Assembly (NCBI GenBank): GCA_021299735.1
Contig: JAJTEM010000007.1
Coordinates: 1 to 64,000, forward strand
Length of the DNA: 64,000 nucleotides
From: Burkholderiales bacterium
GTDB taxonomy: Bacteria > Pseudomonadota > Gammaproteobacteria > Burkholderiales > Burkholderiaceae_B
Direction of reading: 5' to 3'
A program made the position numbers and the translations under genes. Below, piece by piece: positions 46,201 through 55,111 of this stretch (positions within the stretch are counted from its first letter, which is position 1; every line of letters begins with the position of its first letter). The notes beneath the pieces are model-generated. The model was not told where the DNA came from. It saw only the letters and a list, made by a program, of their open reading frames with translations, and made no database searches.

Positions 46201-48918
46201 TCAGCGGGCCTGCTCGGTCACAATTTTCCAGCGACCATCTTCCTTTTTCAGCCGAAGTGTTTTGCGCGTATTGTCGGAGTATTTATCGGCCTTATATGCC
46301 TGATCAAACTCCGCTGTAGCCTCTTCGCCATTGATTTGAATGTTCAAATTGCTAATACCCACTTCAATGTTTGACTTTTTGGCAATTCGGGAACGGCGCT
46401 GGCTTTCCCACTGGGCTCTGCTTTGGGCACCGGCTAACTCGAAGTTGGCAGAGTAAAAGCTGAGATAACCCTCTACGTCACGCGCACTCCAGGCTGCCGC
46501 CCAATTGCTGATTACTTCGTTTACTTCAGTTTGCAGCTGCTCAGGAGTTGGGCCAGCCGGCACAACGGGTGAAACAACAGGAGCGGCGGGTGCTGCCGCC
46601 ATAGGATCGTTTACAGCAGATGTATTGCTGGCCAGTAAAGCATCTTCAGCGGGAGCAGCCGGATCCTGCGTGATGTCGGATGCAGGATCTGTCATTGCTG
46701 CGGGCTCAGGTGCAATTGAAGGTTCCGGGGCTGGCGCAGGCGACTGATCAAGCACCGCTGGGCGAAGCTGATCCAAGCCTAGGAAATGGCTGATAGGTTT
46801 CAGGTTATCAGCATTATTAATCAGTGCCTGACCACCGTATGTCACGATTAACAGGCCGATGAACAAGGTGTACACGGGCAACAACCAACGCTCGTAACGG
46901 TAGTAAAAAGCCTTGTGCTTGGTTTCTTCCGCAGCTTTGTCCATTTCCTCTTCACCCACCACCTGCCTTGCAAGCAATTGGTTTAGCGCAACAGGCGGTG
47001 ACAAATAACCCAACTCAAACGCAGTGATCACGATCATCCAGAAATGAACTGGGTGAATGCCGTTGCTGTAGGCAATTGGCGCCACCGTGGCAGAGACCAG
47101 AATAACTGCTCCGAATGGATCCATGACCATGCCGATGAATACCATTAAAAACATGAACAGGGTCAAAGCCGTCCAGATACTGCCCATTTCGGCAGGTACC
47201 ACGCTCATCAGGCCAGAGCGTTCAATCATGCCGCCCACGCTGATGGACAATGCCATCAACATAATCAGTGCGCCGATGTGGCCAATGGTTTCAGTTGTGG
47301 CGCTGCGAACAGCTACTTCAAGGCCTTGGTTCTTTTTCTTCTCGGCTGGTGTATCGCCCCCCACTTTGGTGGGGCCTCCACGCAGCTTGTCGAAAATAAT
47401 TACGAACAGCATGATTACCGGCAACATCACTGGCGCAGTAAATTCATCGAGTTTGGTATCGAGCAGATATTCGTAACCATACACCACCAGCAACATAATC
47501 AAGATGTACGGCGATACTGGCACCAAAGCCCGAAGTGATTGTGGCAGTGCCTCTTTGGCCTTGGCCCGTTCAGTAACACGCCCCTCTGCTTTCAGCAGAG
47601 CAATGATCATGAAAATGGTTGAGGTAAGGATGAAAACAAACAAGCCCCAGCCATACAATTCGCTGGTGGTTACCTCTTTGTTCAAGGCAGCTATTACCAC
47701 AATTAACAAACAGGGGCGAAGTACCACACCCAGTGAACCCGACATGGCAGTTGCCGCCAGGGCAAAGTGGCGTCGTGCGCCCACTGCCAATACCTCACGG
47801 TACACGATTGCACCAGCCGCAATCACGAATACACCGGAAGCCCCTGTGTAGGCGGTTGGTATTGCCGCAGCCAGCAACACAATGTAAGTGAACACCTCGG
47901 GTGGCAATTTCCAGGGGCGCAAAATGTCCATGAACAAGGAAACCACGCGGGTTTGCTTGAGCAACATACCGGCCCACAGGTATAGAGCCAGGTTCAGGAA
48001 AATACTGGACAACTCGGTGATTTGGCCAAAGTAAATTGCCAAACCAGCGATGTAATCGTCCATAAAAAAGTTGATACCCGCATTCAGGGCCATAAAGGCA
48101 TAAAGCGGAATACTCAACAGACCCATGCCGTAGCTGCCACCCTCCTCGGCCTGAGCGGGAATTTTGAGCACGTCTTTCAAACTGATAAATGACAGGGCAG
48201 CAAACAAGGCGATCGCAATCATGCTGATCAAGGGGTTTTCAACCGCCACGCCAGAATCGTATTGAAGCTTCAGGTAATAAGCGGCTGAAATGGTCATCAG
48301 CAGGTTCGCGCCCAGCATGGCCAGCGAGTAAACCTGGAAGTCTTTTTTGGTACGCGGTGGGCGCAGGCTAATGTGGTGAAAGTGCTTGGTGGTAGAAATG
48401 GCGGCAATCGCCACCATGATCAACAAAATCAAGGGGCGGTTTTCAGTACCAAACTTGAAAATACCGAAGAAACCGGTTTCTATCTCACGAAACACTTCAA
48501 CTTCAGGTGTAATCGCCTTGCTTACGCGCTCGTACACCGCGTAACGCTCGCGGCACTGATCGCGTGCGGCTTCCAGCGAGGCACGAATTTCATTTGGATC
48601 TATTGCAACATCGCCGAACAAGTCATCGAGATCTGATTTTGGCGCGCTTTCCGCATCCGCCATCTGCTTGGCAACCAGTGCGTCAATATCGGGGTTGGCT
48701 TCACAGGTGGGTGCGGTAGGGTCTGCGCGCAACAAAAAGTATTGAACCTGGTTTTCTGGATCGCCGAACATGCGCTCGCCCAGCCGCAAAAGCTGGCCAT
48801 GCACCATTTCACCCGTACCAATAATCAGGGTGAGTAACAACAGTGAAAAAATCGGGAGGCTGGACAACCATTCAGATGGCGTGCGACCAAACCATTTTTT
48901 GCCGGCGGAACTCTGCAT
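46201..48918 (-). CDS. TRAP transporter large permease with C-terminal NTF2-like domain
   Basis: A 905-residue multi-spanning membrane protein. Residues about 165-690 hold the TRAP (DctM-type) core, with typical segments such as PTAYTGASGVFVIAAGA and MDPFGAVILVSATVAPIA. The N-terminal part, with one membrane segment and a charged periplasmic stretch (about 45-160), may replace the small DctQ subunit. After the last helix comes a Pro/Ala-rich linker (about 690-790) and a roughly 110-residue NTF2/SnoaL-like domain (WSARDVEGYLSFYSANFELAG; EDGRWKIVTEQ). That domain is unusual on a transporter. It follows the binding-protein gene. Confidence 0.82.
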   Translation of the reverse strand: MQSSAGKKWFGRTPSEWLSSLPIFSLLLLTLIIGTGEMVHGQLLRLGERMFGDPENQVQYFLLRADPTAPTCEANPDIDALVAKQMADAESAPKSDLDDLFGDVAIDPNEIRASLEAARDQCRERYAVYERVSKAITPEVEVFREIETGFFGIFKFGTENRPLILLIMVAIAAISTTKHFHHISLRPPRTKKDFQVYSLAMLGANLLMTISAAYYLKLQYDSGVAVENPLISMIAIALFAALSFISLKDVLKIPAQAEEGGSYGMGLLSIPLYAFMALNAGINFFMDDYIAGLAIYFGQITELSSIFLNLALYLWAGMLLKQTRVVSLFMDILRPWKLPPEVFTYIVLLAAAIPTAYTGASGVFVIAAGAIVYREVLAVGARRHFALAATAMSGSLGVVLRPCLLIVVIAALNKEVTTSELYGWGLFVFILTSTIFMIIALLKAEGRVTERAKAKEALPQSLRALVPVSPYILIMLLVVYGYEYLLDTKLDEFTAPVMLPVIMLFVIIFDKLRGGPTKVGGDTPAEKKKNQGLEVAVRSATTETIGHIGALIMLMALSISVGGMIERSGLMSVVPAEMGSIWTALTLFMFLMVFIGMVMDPFGAVILVSATVAPIAYSNGIHPVHFWMIVITAFELGYLSPPVALNQLLARQVVGEEEMDKAAEETKHKAFYYRYERWLLPVYTLFIGLLIVTYGGQALINNADNLKPISHFLGLDQLRPAVLDQSPAPAPEPSIAPEPAAMTDPASDITQDPAAPAEDALLASNTSAVNDPMAAAPAAPVVSPVVPAGPTPEQLQTEVNEVISNWAAAWSARDVEGYLSFYSANFELAGAQSRAQWESQRRSRIAKKSNIEVGISNLNIQINGEEATAEFDQAYKADKYSDNTRKTLRLKKEDGRWKIVTEQAR

Positions 48919-48982
48919 AACGGGTCCTTGTCAGCGTCAATCGGGCGATTGACTGATCTAATTAGAAATTTAAGATAATAAA

Positions 48983-49006
48983 AAAGGGGCAACGGCAAGC
49001 CCCTTT
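48983..49006 (-). terminator. Intercistronic hairpin between the binding-protein and permease genes
   Basis: AAAGGGGC and GCCCCTTT form an 8-bp stem around 8 nt; on the minus strand it is followed by TTTTTT. It lies between two genes of one operon, so partial termination could give more binding protein than permease. Confidence 0.7.
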
Positions 49007-49020
49007 AAATCAAAGGCCAA

Positions 49021-49043
49021 GGGTGGGCCAATAAACCCCACCC
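49021..49043. other. Second hairpin after the binding-protein gene
   Basis: GGGTGGG (49021-49027) and CCCACCC (49037-49043) form a 7-bp GC stem just past the stop codon of the binding-protein gene. It has no T-run; it may stabilise the 3' end of the upstream message. Confidence 0.55.
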
Positions 49044-49051
49044 TGTTTATT

Positions 49052-50092
49052 TTACAACTCTGTCTTTGTTGTGCATTCGGAATCTGCACGGTTCACACTG
49101 CAACGAATTTGCTTCATGATGTTCAAGGCTTTGGGATCATATGAACCACCTTTGGCCAGTGACACGCGTGATTCTCTCAGCAAAATCGTGTATTTCACAG
49201 AGTCTGCAGCAGGAATGTCCATCCATGCTCCGTTCGGAATACCCTTTTCGGCATTCGTGATAATTTGCATGCCAGCCGGGAATTTCTTGAACCAGTAGTC
49301 GCGCGATTTTTGCGCGAAATCTTCAGGGAACTTGGATTTGTTAACAATCACTTGATAGGTCAACACGGCAACCGGGAAACGAACAATCGCACCAGCGTTG
49401 CCCAGGCCTTTGTACAATTCCAACGGTTTATAAGCAGCGGCTGGTGCAGCAATAATATCTACGGAGCCGTTGTTGAACTTGGCACCGAAGTTGGAAATGT
49501 CAGCAGACACAGGCGATGCACCCACTTTGGAAATCATTTCTTTCTGGGCTGAGTCGTAGTCAAACGATGCGATCTTCTTGCCTGCCAGTTTTTCAACTGA
49601 ATTGATGTCGCGGCTTTTCACGTAAAGGTAAGCGGCACCAAAAGGAATAATACCAGCTACCTGATAGTTACCTTGTGTCATCAACGCATCGGCTTTTTCA
49701 CCTGCAAACAACTGAATGGTGCGTTTCACTACTTCGTAGCTCAGGGGCATGTCTACTTTGCCGTCTTTCACCACGGAGGCAGCACCCAAGGCATCAATTG
49801 AGCCGGCTACAGAGTTATAAGCGCGTGTGCGGAAGGACGTGGCAACCAACATGTCGCACTGACCTGTCTTGAAGTTTTCAGAGGCAATTTTTTCGTCTGT
49901 AAAAGCTTCAAGGTGTAATTCTGCACCGAAACCCTTGGCTGCAAGAACATAATCCTTACTCAGGTTGAACACATCGCCACCGGCGCCAAGTATGTCGAAT
50001 ACACACACTTTTTGTTTGGCCAAAGCGGGTGATGCGGACGCCATGAGAGCCAAGCCTAAACTGGCAGTGATTACTTTTAATTTAAGTGTCAT
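49052..50092 (-). CDS. TRAP-type solute-binding protein of the AdeT family
   Basis: A 346-residue periplasmic protein with a clear signal peptide (cleavage after SPALA). The mature start KQKVCVFDILGAGGDVFNL and the region GKKIASFDYDSAQKEMISKVG match the AdeT1/2-type putative solute-binding proteins, once linked to drug efflux but usually encoded beside TRAP permeases. GGAG is seven bases before the ATG. The ligand is unknown. It lies between the TatT-like lipoprotein and the permease. Confidence 0.75.
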   Translation of the reverse strand: MTLKLKVITASLGLALMASASPALAKQKVCVFDILGAGGDVFNLSKDYVLAAKGFGAELHLEAFTDEKIASENFKTGQCDMLVATSFRTRAYNSVAGSIDALGAASVVKDGKVDMPLSYEVVKRTIQLFAGEKADALMTQGNYQVAGIIPFGAAYLYVKSRDINSVEKLAGKKIASFDYDSAQKEMISKVGASPVSADISNFGAKFNNGSVDIIAAPAAAYKPLELYKGLGNAGAIVRFPVAVLTYQVIVNKSKFPEDFAQKSRDYWFKKFPAGMQIITNAEKGIPNGAWMDIPAADSVKYTILLRESRVSLAKGGSYDPKALNIMKQIRCSVNRADSECTTKTEL

Positions 50093-50172
50093 TTCCGGTC
50101 TCCAAAAATTTTGTTTCTGCGCCTTGTACCAATGGCCAGAGTGTGGCCCGAGTTTGCGGTATGTGCAAAAAC

Positions 50173-51201
50173 TTAGTTCAACAAGTCGTCCACGTTCATG
50201 CCTGCCGGCATCGCGGCTTCTTCATCCCAATATTTTCCCATGCTGCCCACCGGTGTGCGCGTACCCACGTTTTCTGACCAATAACGGTCGGAAAGGTTTG
50301 TCATTACAGCCACAGAAATTCCTTCAACCAAAGCAAATTGCTTGCTTGGCTTGAAATCTTTCACAGTGGCAAACCGCTTGGTTGCGTCGCGGAAGCGGGC
50401 TGTATCACCCACGGCCAGCGCGGACAAGCCGTACATGACATGCGACAAACGAACGCCCTGACGCTCGCCGATCAACATGGACAAACGGAATGTACCCCAG
50501 ACGTCTTTACCCTCCGAGGCGCCTGGCAAAATGCTCCAAACAACGGCGCGAGCCGCATTGGGCGCGCCCCACCATTTTGCATTCGATATACAGGTGAGCG
50601 CCCGTTCAGATTTTGGGGCAATGTCGGTAGGTACCCCAACCATTTGTTGGGAAGCAATATCATTTACCACGGCTTGTAAACCAGCCACTGTACCTAGCAA
50701 GTAAGTGAGTTCATCAAAATCACGCTGAAACTCTGGACAACCTTCACCGTATTCAAAATTGTATTTGTCTTCAAGTTTGTTGCGCATGGCTTCAAAAGCG
50801 CGCAACTGGCGGCGGGCTGTAATTTCCAGCAGGCGCTTTTGACCAATACGGGCATCTTGTGCTTCTTCAATGTTGTTTTGCTTGGAGGCGCGCAAGTAAC
50901 GCAGTTCTTCTTCAACGGCGCGTTGTTCTGAACAGGCTGCGGAAGACACCAGCAGAAGGGATTCAAGCAGCTGTGGATCGCCGCCAAATGCGCGGGTGCC
51001 GCCGGAGATCAAAGGAAAATTGCCCGTAGCAAAACGACAGGCCATGTCGACATCGTCAATTTCGAGCTGGGGGGGAATGATTCTGCGTTCAATCAGGTTG
51101 ATCGCGAGGTTGGTAGCCCCCCTTTCGACGCTTGCGCAACCTGCCGCAAATACAAGCACTCCCAAAATGGCTAATGCGCGCCATGCGCCAGCTTTGTTCA
51201 T
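50173..51201 (-). CDS. TatT-like TRAP-associated lipoprotein
   Basis: A 342-residue lipoprotein starting at ATG 51201 (GGAG six bases upstream), lipobox FAAGC. The mature protein is largely helical, with possible TPR-like repeats and five or more cysteines. Its position as first gene of an operon with a TRAP binding protein and permease suggests the TatT family, lipoproteins proposed to hand ligand to the TRAP binding protein (shown for Treponema Tp0956). The family call rests mainly on context. Confidence 0.55.
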   Translation of the reverse strand: MNKAGAWRALAILGVLVFAAGCASVERGATNLAINLIERRIIPPQLEIDDVDMACRFATGNFPLISGGTRAFGGDPQLLESLLLVSSAACSEQRAVEEELRYLRASKQNNIEEAQDARIGQKRLLEITARRQLRAFEAMRNKLEDKYNFEYGEGCPEFQRDFDELTYLLGTVAGLQAVVNDIASQQMVGVPTDIAPKSERALTCISNAKWWGAPNAARAVVWSILPGASEGKDVWGTFRLSMLIGERQGVRLSHVMYGLSALAVGDTARFRDATKRFATVKDFKPSKQFALVEGISVAVMTNLSDRYWSENVGTRTPVGSMGKYWDEEAAMPAGMNVDDLLN

Positions 51202-51460
51202 TGATGTCTCCGTTGATTTTTCTTTTATACCTTGCCTAGTCAATATTTGGATTTGACTTTTGAGTAACAAGGTTTTCGCATGTTATTAAACCATGAAATA
51301 TTCACCCATCCAAGGGAAAGTAAACACTTGTTAATAGAAGCGTCATTCTATTTAAACCGCCAAACCCAAAGATAGATGCCGAAACACCCCGCAATTGAAA
51401 GCAATAATTTGTTCAAAAATGCGGAAAATGAAACATTCTTAAGTTGCTCCCTTGAAACTC

Positions 51461-52861
51461 ATGACGCAGATTGACTTATCGGCAGACAACCTCACTCCCG
51501 CAGTCGAGAAGGGTACCGCTGCAAAGCCTGACCGAATGAAGCAGGCGGTAAAAGACATGGCGCCACTAAAAGGCAAAACTGCACTGGTCGTGGATTCTGC
51601 CCTGGCCACCCGGCGGGCACTTCAGGATCAGCTTTCACAATTGGGTGCCAAGGCGGTTATTTTTGCGAGCACGGTATCCGAAGTTGAACAACATTTAAGT
51701 TCTCGCGAGTTCGCGTTGATTGTGTGTGAATATCAACTCGAAGGGGACCGCAATGGTCAACAACTGCTGGAAGACTTGCGGGTAAACAACAAGCTGGCGT
51801 GGTCTACTGCATTCATGATGGTGACCGGTGAGCGAAGCTACGGCAATGTAGTAGCAGTCGCTGAATTTGAACCCGACGATTACCTGATCAAGCCATTTAC
51901 CGCGTCCACGCTGTCAGACCGCGTGGTGCGGGTATTCAACCGAAAAATTCGTCTGGCACAAGCTTACCAATTCATGTTTGAAGAGCGCTTCGAGGAAGTG
52001 CCTGGCATTTGCGATCAGCTTGAATCCCAATTTCCCCAGTACCTGAACGAACTTGAACGGATGCGTGTGGAGTCGTTTTACAGGTCGGCACAGTACGAAA
52101 AAACCGAACATGAATTACTCCTCAAACTTGAAAAAGCGCCCAAGCCCTGGATGCAATTGTTGTTAGCCAAAGTCAATCTAGAAAAAAAGCAGTTTGATGA
52201 GGCCAATGAATTACTTAGCGCAGTGGTGAAAACAAACCCGGAATACCTTGCAGCAAGCGATTTGTTCGCCGACGTGCTGTGGGAGCAAAACCGCCCTGCC
52301 GATGCCCTGGATATTCTTGAGAAGATGGGTGCAAAGGCGCTTTCGTCAACAACTCGCCTGCGCAAACTGGCCGATCTCGCAGTCAGGATTGGAGACAATA
52401 CCCGTTCGAAGAATTACCTGACCAAAGTGATCGACCGCTCACGCAATACATCACTTTCACAAATTCACGATTACCTGCAGCTGTCGAAAATTTACGTTCA
52501 AGAAGGCCGGCACGAAGAAGCCGAGAAGCTGACTGCCAAAATGCGCAGCACTGTGAACTCTACCGAGCTTGATTTGGCACGCGCCATGATGGCCATACAA
52601 AAAGACATTGCCGATGGGCGTGGCTTGAAGGCCAACGACAAATTAATCGCATTTTTCGAGAGCAACAACGAACTAATTCCAACCCTTGAACCTGAGACAC
52701 TAACCAGCCTGCTGGAATTGTGTTTTGCTGCCAACATGGACAACAAAGGATACGAACTGGCCAGTCAAATTACCAAACACAAACCCTCAAAGGCCATGCT
52801 GGACAGAATTCGAACTGCAATTTCAGATTTTAAAGACAAGAAAAGTGCTGACAGCGACTAA
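51461..52861 (+). CDS. Receiver-TPR protein with Glu at the phosphorylation site
   Basis: A 466-residue cytoplasmic protein: N-terminal extension (1-38), CheY-like receiver (39-160), then TPR-type helices to the C-terminus. In the receiver, Asp45 (VVDS), Thr in MMVTGE and Lys in YLIKPF are kept, but the phospho-acceptor is Glu90 (IVCEYQL) instead of Asp. It may therefore mimic the phosphorylated state. The start is ATG 51461 or TTG 51452; neither has a good ribosome site. No kinase gene is adjacent. Confidence 0.85.
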   Translation: MTQIDLSADNLTPAVEKGTAAKPDRMKQAVKDMAPLKGKTALVVDSALATRRALQDQLSQLGAKAVIFASTVSEVEQHLSSREFALIVCEYQLEGDRNGQQLLEDLRVNNKLAWSTAFMMVTGERSYGNVVAVAEFEPDDYLIKPFTASTLSDRVVRVFNRKIRLAQAYQFMFEERFEEVPGICDQLESQFPQYLNELERMRVESFYRSAQYEKTEHELLLKLEKAPKPWMQLLLAKVNLEKKQFDEANELLSAVVKTNPEYLAASDLFADVLWEQNRPADALDILEKMGAKALSSTTRLRKLADLAVRIGDNTRSKNYLTKVIDRSRNTSLSQIHDYLQLSKIYVQEGRHEEAEKLTAKMRSTVNSTELDLARAMMAIQKDIADGRGLKANDKLIAFFESNNELIPTLEPETLTSLLELCFAANMDNKGYELASQITKHKPSKAMLDRIRTAISDFKDKKSADSD

Positions 52862-52866
52862 AAAAG

Positions 52867-53310
52867 CTACAAGGCCCAAGCAGCCTTGATCAACTCGTCC
52901 AGATAAGCACCATAAAACTCAGGCAAACTCGCACCCAATAGAGGTTTTCCAGCAACCGCACCTTTGGCATTGAAAACAATCACGGTGGGCGAGAACTTCA
53001 CATTCAATGGTCCTGCCAGTGATTTTCCGGTGTAGCTATTGCCATCAAACCATGTGAAGTTTCGTTTGCTGTCTGAAAAATCAATTTCATACACTGCCAC
53101 CCTGCCCTTGTAATTTGGATCAGTGTGAATGTGGCGAAGGGACTGTTGCCTTACTTTCTCGCAATAAGCGCAATCGGGTACTGAAAAAAGAATGACAACT
53201 GCCTGAGCATTTTGCTTGTACAAATTGCCCGGAAACGCCAGTGCACCTTCACCCGCACTAAATACAGGTGAAAGGCAAAACAACATAAACACAGCCAAAA
53301 TTGCTTTCAT
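52867..53310 (-). CDS. soxW: Periplasmic thioredoxin-like protein (SoxW/SoxS type)
   Basis: A 147-residue protein with a signal peptide (MKAILAVFMLFCLSPVFSAG) and the redox motif CAYC in SVPDCAYCEKVR. Sox-linked thioredoxins keep the SoxY carrier cysteine or other Sox proteins reduced and active. I take ATG 53310, 5 bp after soxB; a longer frame overlapping soxB is not credible. The exact subfamily (SoxW versus SoxS) is not certain. No SoxV/CcdA-like electron donor is in the window. Confidence 0.8.
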   Translation of the reverse strand: MKAILAVFMLFCLSPVFSAGEGALAFPGNLYKQNAQAVVILFSVPDCAYCEKVRQQSLRHIHTDPNYKGRVAVYEIDFSDSKRNFTWFDGNSYTGKSLAGPLNVKFSPTVIVFNAKGAVAGKPLLGASLPEFYGAYLDELIKAAWAL

Positions 53311-53315
53311 GCAAT

Positions 53316-55043
53316 TTAGACCACAAACCCCGGGTTGTTGTTCATTCCGATCAACTTCGGCGTGTAAGGCACTTTTGTGGCAATTGTTTTCTTGGCCTTT
53401 AAATAGGTTTCCACCACATCCCAAATAGGCGGCTCGCCATTGCTGCGCGCTTCTTCGGCCACAGGCGCCCACCCTGCGACCTTGTAGGTTTTTGAAGCTT
53501 CGATGGGCTTGCCATTCAAGCGCATGTCGGTAATGCGCTGGCCCGCATCAGCAGCCGGGTTGCAGGTGTAGGTTAAACCGCCCACACGCACCATGTCGCC
53601 GCCTTGTTGGTAATACGGGTCGGGGTTAAACAGGTTGTCGCAAACATCTTCCAACACAGTTTTGATGAACTCACCTTTCATATCGGTCAAGGTGGTGTTG
53701 GGGTAGGTAATTGCGGTTTGGTCCATTAGGTGTTCACGCGTAATGGTTTGGCCAGGCAGCAAGGAGGTTCCCCAACGGAAGCCTGGAGAAAATGCAATTT
53801 CGGCGCCCTTCACTTCCATCAAGGCATCAACAATTAACTGGTCCCAACTTCCATTGAAGTTGCCACGGCGGTACAACAAACCCTCACTCACTGCCAAGGG
53901 CTCGCTCAGCTTTTCAATATACGGCTTGCGTACATTGCGCACAAAGGCATCCATTTCTGGGTCAGCAGGCAGCATATTCGAGAACACGGGCAACAGCCTG
54001 TATTTGAAATCGCGAAGCTTGCCACCTTGAATGTCCATGTCGAGCACACCCAGAAACTTGCTGTTGCTGCCCGCGTTGGTTACGTAGGTTGTACCCGATG
54101 AGTTTTTTACAGGAATGGCGTTGGGCACACCATCGTGCGTGTGACCACCCAAAATAAAATCAATGCCGGTAACCCGGCTGGCCATTTTCAAATCCACGTC
54201 CATGCCGTTGTGTGAGAGAACTACTACAGCCTGTGCACCTTTGGCACGCACTTCATTAACCACTTCCTGCATGCTTTCTTCTTGAATGCCGTACGACCAA
54301 TCTTTTACGAAGTAACGCGGATTGGCGATTGGACTATAAGGAAAAGCCTGCCCAATAATTGCCACCTTGCAACCATTGATTGTTTTCATCACATGGCTTG
54401 GAAACACAGGGTCGCCGAAATCCGCAGTTTTAATATTTTGAGCAACAATGTCGACTTTGCCTTTGAAGTCTTTCTCAGCCACTTCAAGAATTCTGTCTGA
54501 GCCGTAAGTGCATTCCCAGTGCAGGGTCATGACATCCACACCCAACATTTTCGCGGCATCCACCATATCTTGCGCATTGGTCCACAGGCTGGTGGCTGAA
54601 CCTTGCCAAGTGTCGCCACCATCTAGCAGCAATGCACCGGGCCGGCTGGCTTTCATCATTTTGACCAAGGTGGCAAGGTGCGCAAAACCGCCCACCTTGC
54701 CATAGCGCTTGGCAGCTTCTTCAAAATTCAAATAAGTGAATGCATGGGCCTGCGCTGAACCGGGCTTGATGTTGAATGCTTTCAACAGCGATTCGCCCAC
54801 CAAGTGCGGGGCTTTGCCAAATGCTGATGCCACCCCCAAATTCACATTCGGCTCGCGAAAATAAATAGGCACCAATTGTGCGTGGCAATCGGTCATGTGC
54901 AGCAGGCTGGCATTGCCGAAGGGTTTCAGGTCATAAAGTTTTTCACCCTGCCCACCGGCCAAAACTTGTGGTGAGTTGATCGCCATGCCCGCAGCCGAGG
55001 CGGCCGCCAACATGCCCATGAATTCGCGTCGATTCATCTGCAT
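53316..55043 (-). CDS. soxB: Thiosulfohydrolase SoxB
   Basis: Di-manganese periplasmic enzyme that hydrolyses sulfate from the thiosulfonate bound to SoxY. The 575 residues start with a twin-arginine signal (NRREFMGMLAAASAAG), followed by metallophosphatase motifs TDCHAQL, DGGDTWQGSA, LSHNGMD and GGHTHDGV, and a C-terminal 5'-nucleotidase domain. Length is typical. Part of the soxCDYZAXB operon. Confidence 0.97.
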   Translation of the reverse strand: MQMNRREFMGMLAAASAAGMAINSPQVLAGGQGEKLYDLKPFGNASLLHMTDCHAQLVPIYFREPNVNLGVASAFGKAPHLVGESLLKAFNIKPGSAQAHAFTYLNFEEAAKRYGKVGGFAHLATLVKMMKASRPGALLLDGGDTWQGSATSLWTNAQDMVDAAKMLGVDVMTLHWECTYGSDRILEVAEKDFKGKVDIVAQNIKTADFGDPVFPSHVMKTINGCKVAIIGQAFPYSPIANPRYFVKDWSYGIQEESMQEVVNEVRAKGAQAVVVLSHNGMDVDLKMASRVTGIDFILGGHTHDGVPNAIPVKNSSGTTYVTNAGSNSKFLGVLDMDIQGGKLRDFKYRLLPVFSNMLPADPEMDAFVRNVRKPYIEKLSEPLAVSEGLLYRRGNFNGSWDQLIVDALMEVKGAEIAFSPGFRWGTSLLPGQTITREHLMDQTAITYPNTTLTDMKGEFIKTVLEDVCDNLFNPDPYYQQGGDMVRVGGLTYTCNPAADAGQRITDMRLNGKPIEASKTYKVAGWAPVAEEARSNGEPPIWDVVETYLKAKKTIATKVPYTPKLIGMNNNPGFVV

Positions 55044-55111
55044 TGGATAGTTCGCTTTTCAGAAGGTTTACACCCGCGCCATTACAGGCGCAGGTGACGG
55101 TAAGGATTACG

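Noticed and set aside
53311-53472. A longer N-terminus for the Sox thioredoxin reaching into soxB
   Set aside because: The extra residues overlap the conserved soxB end and precede a clear signal peptide that starts at ATG 53310.
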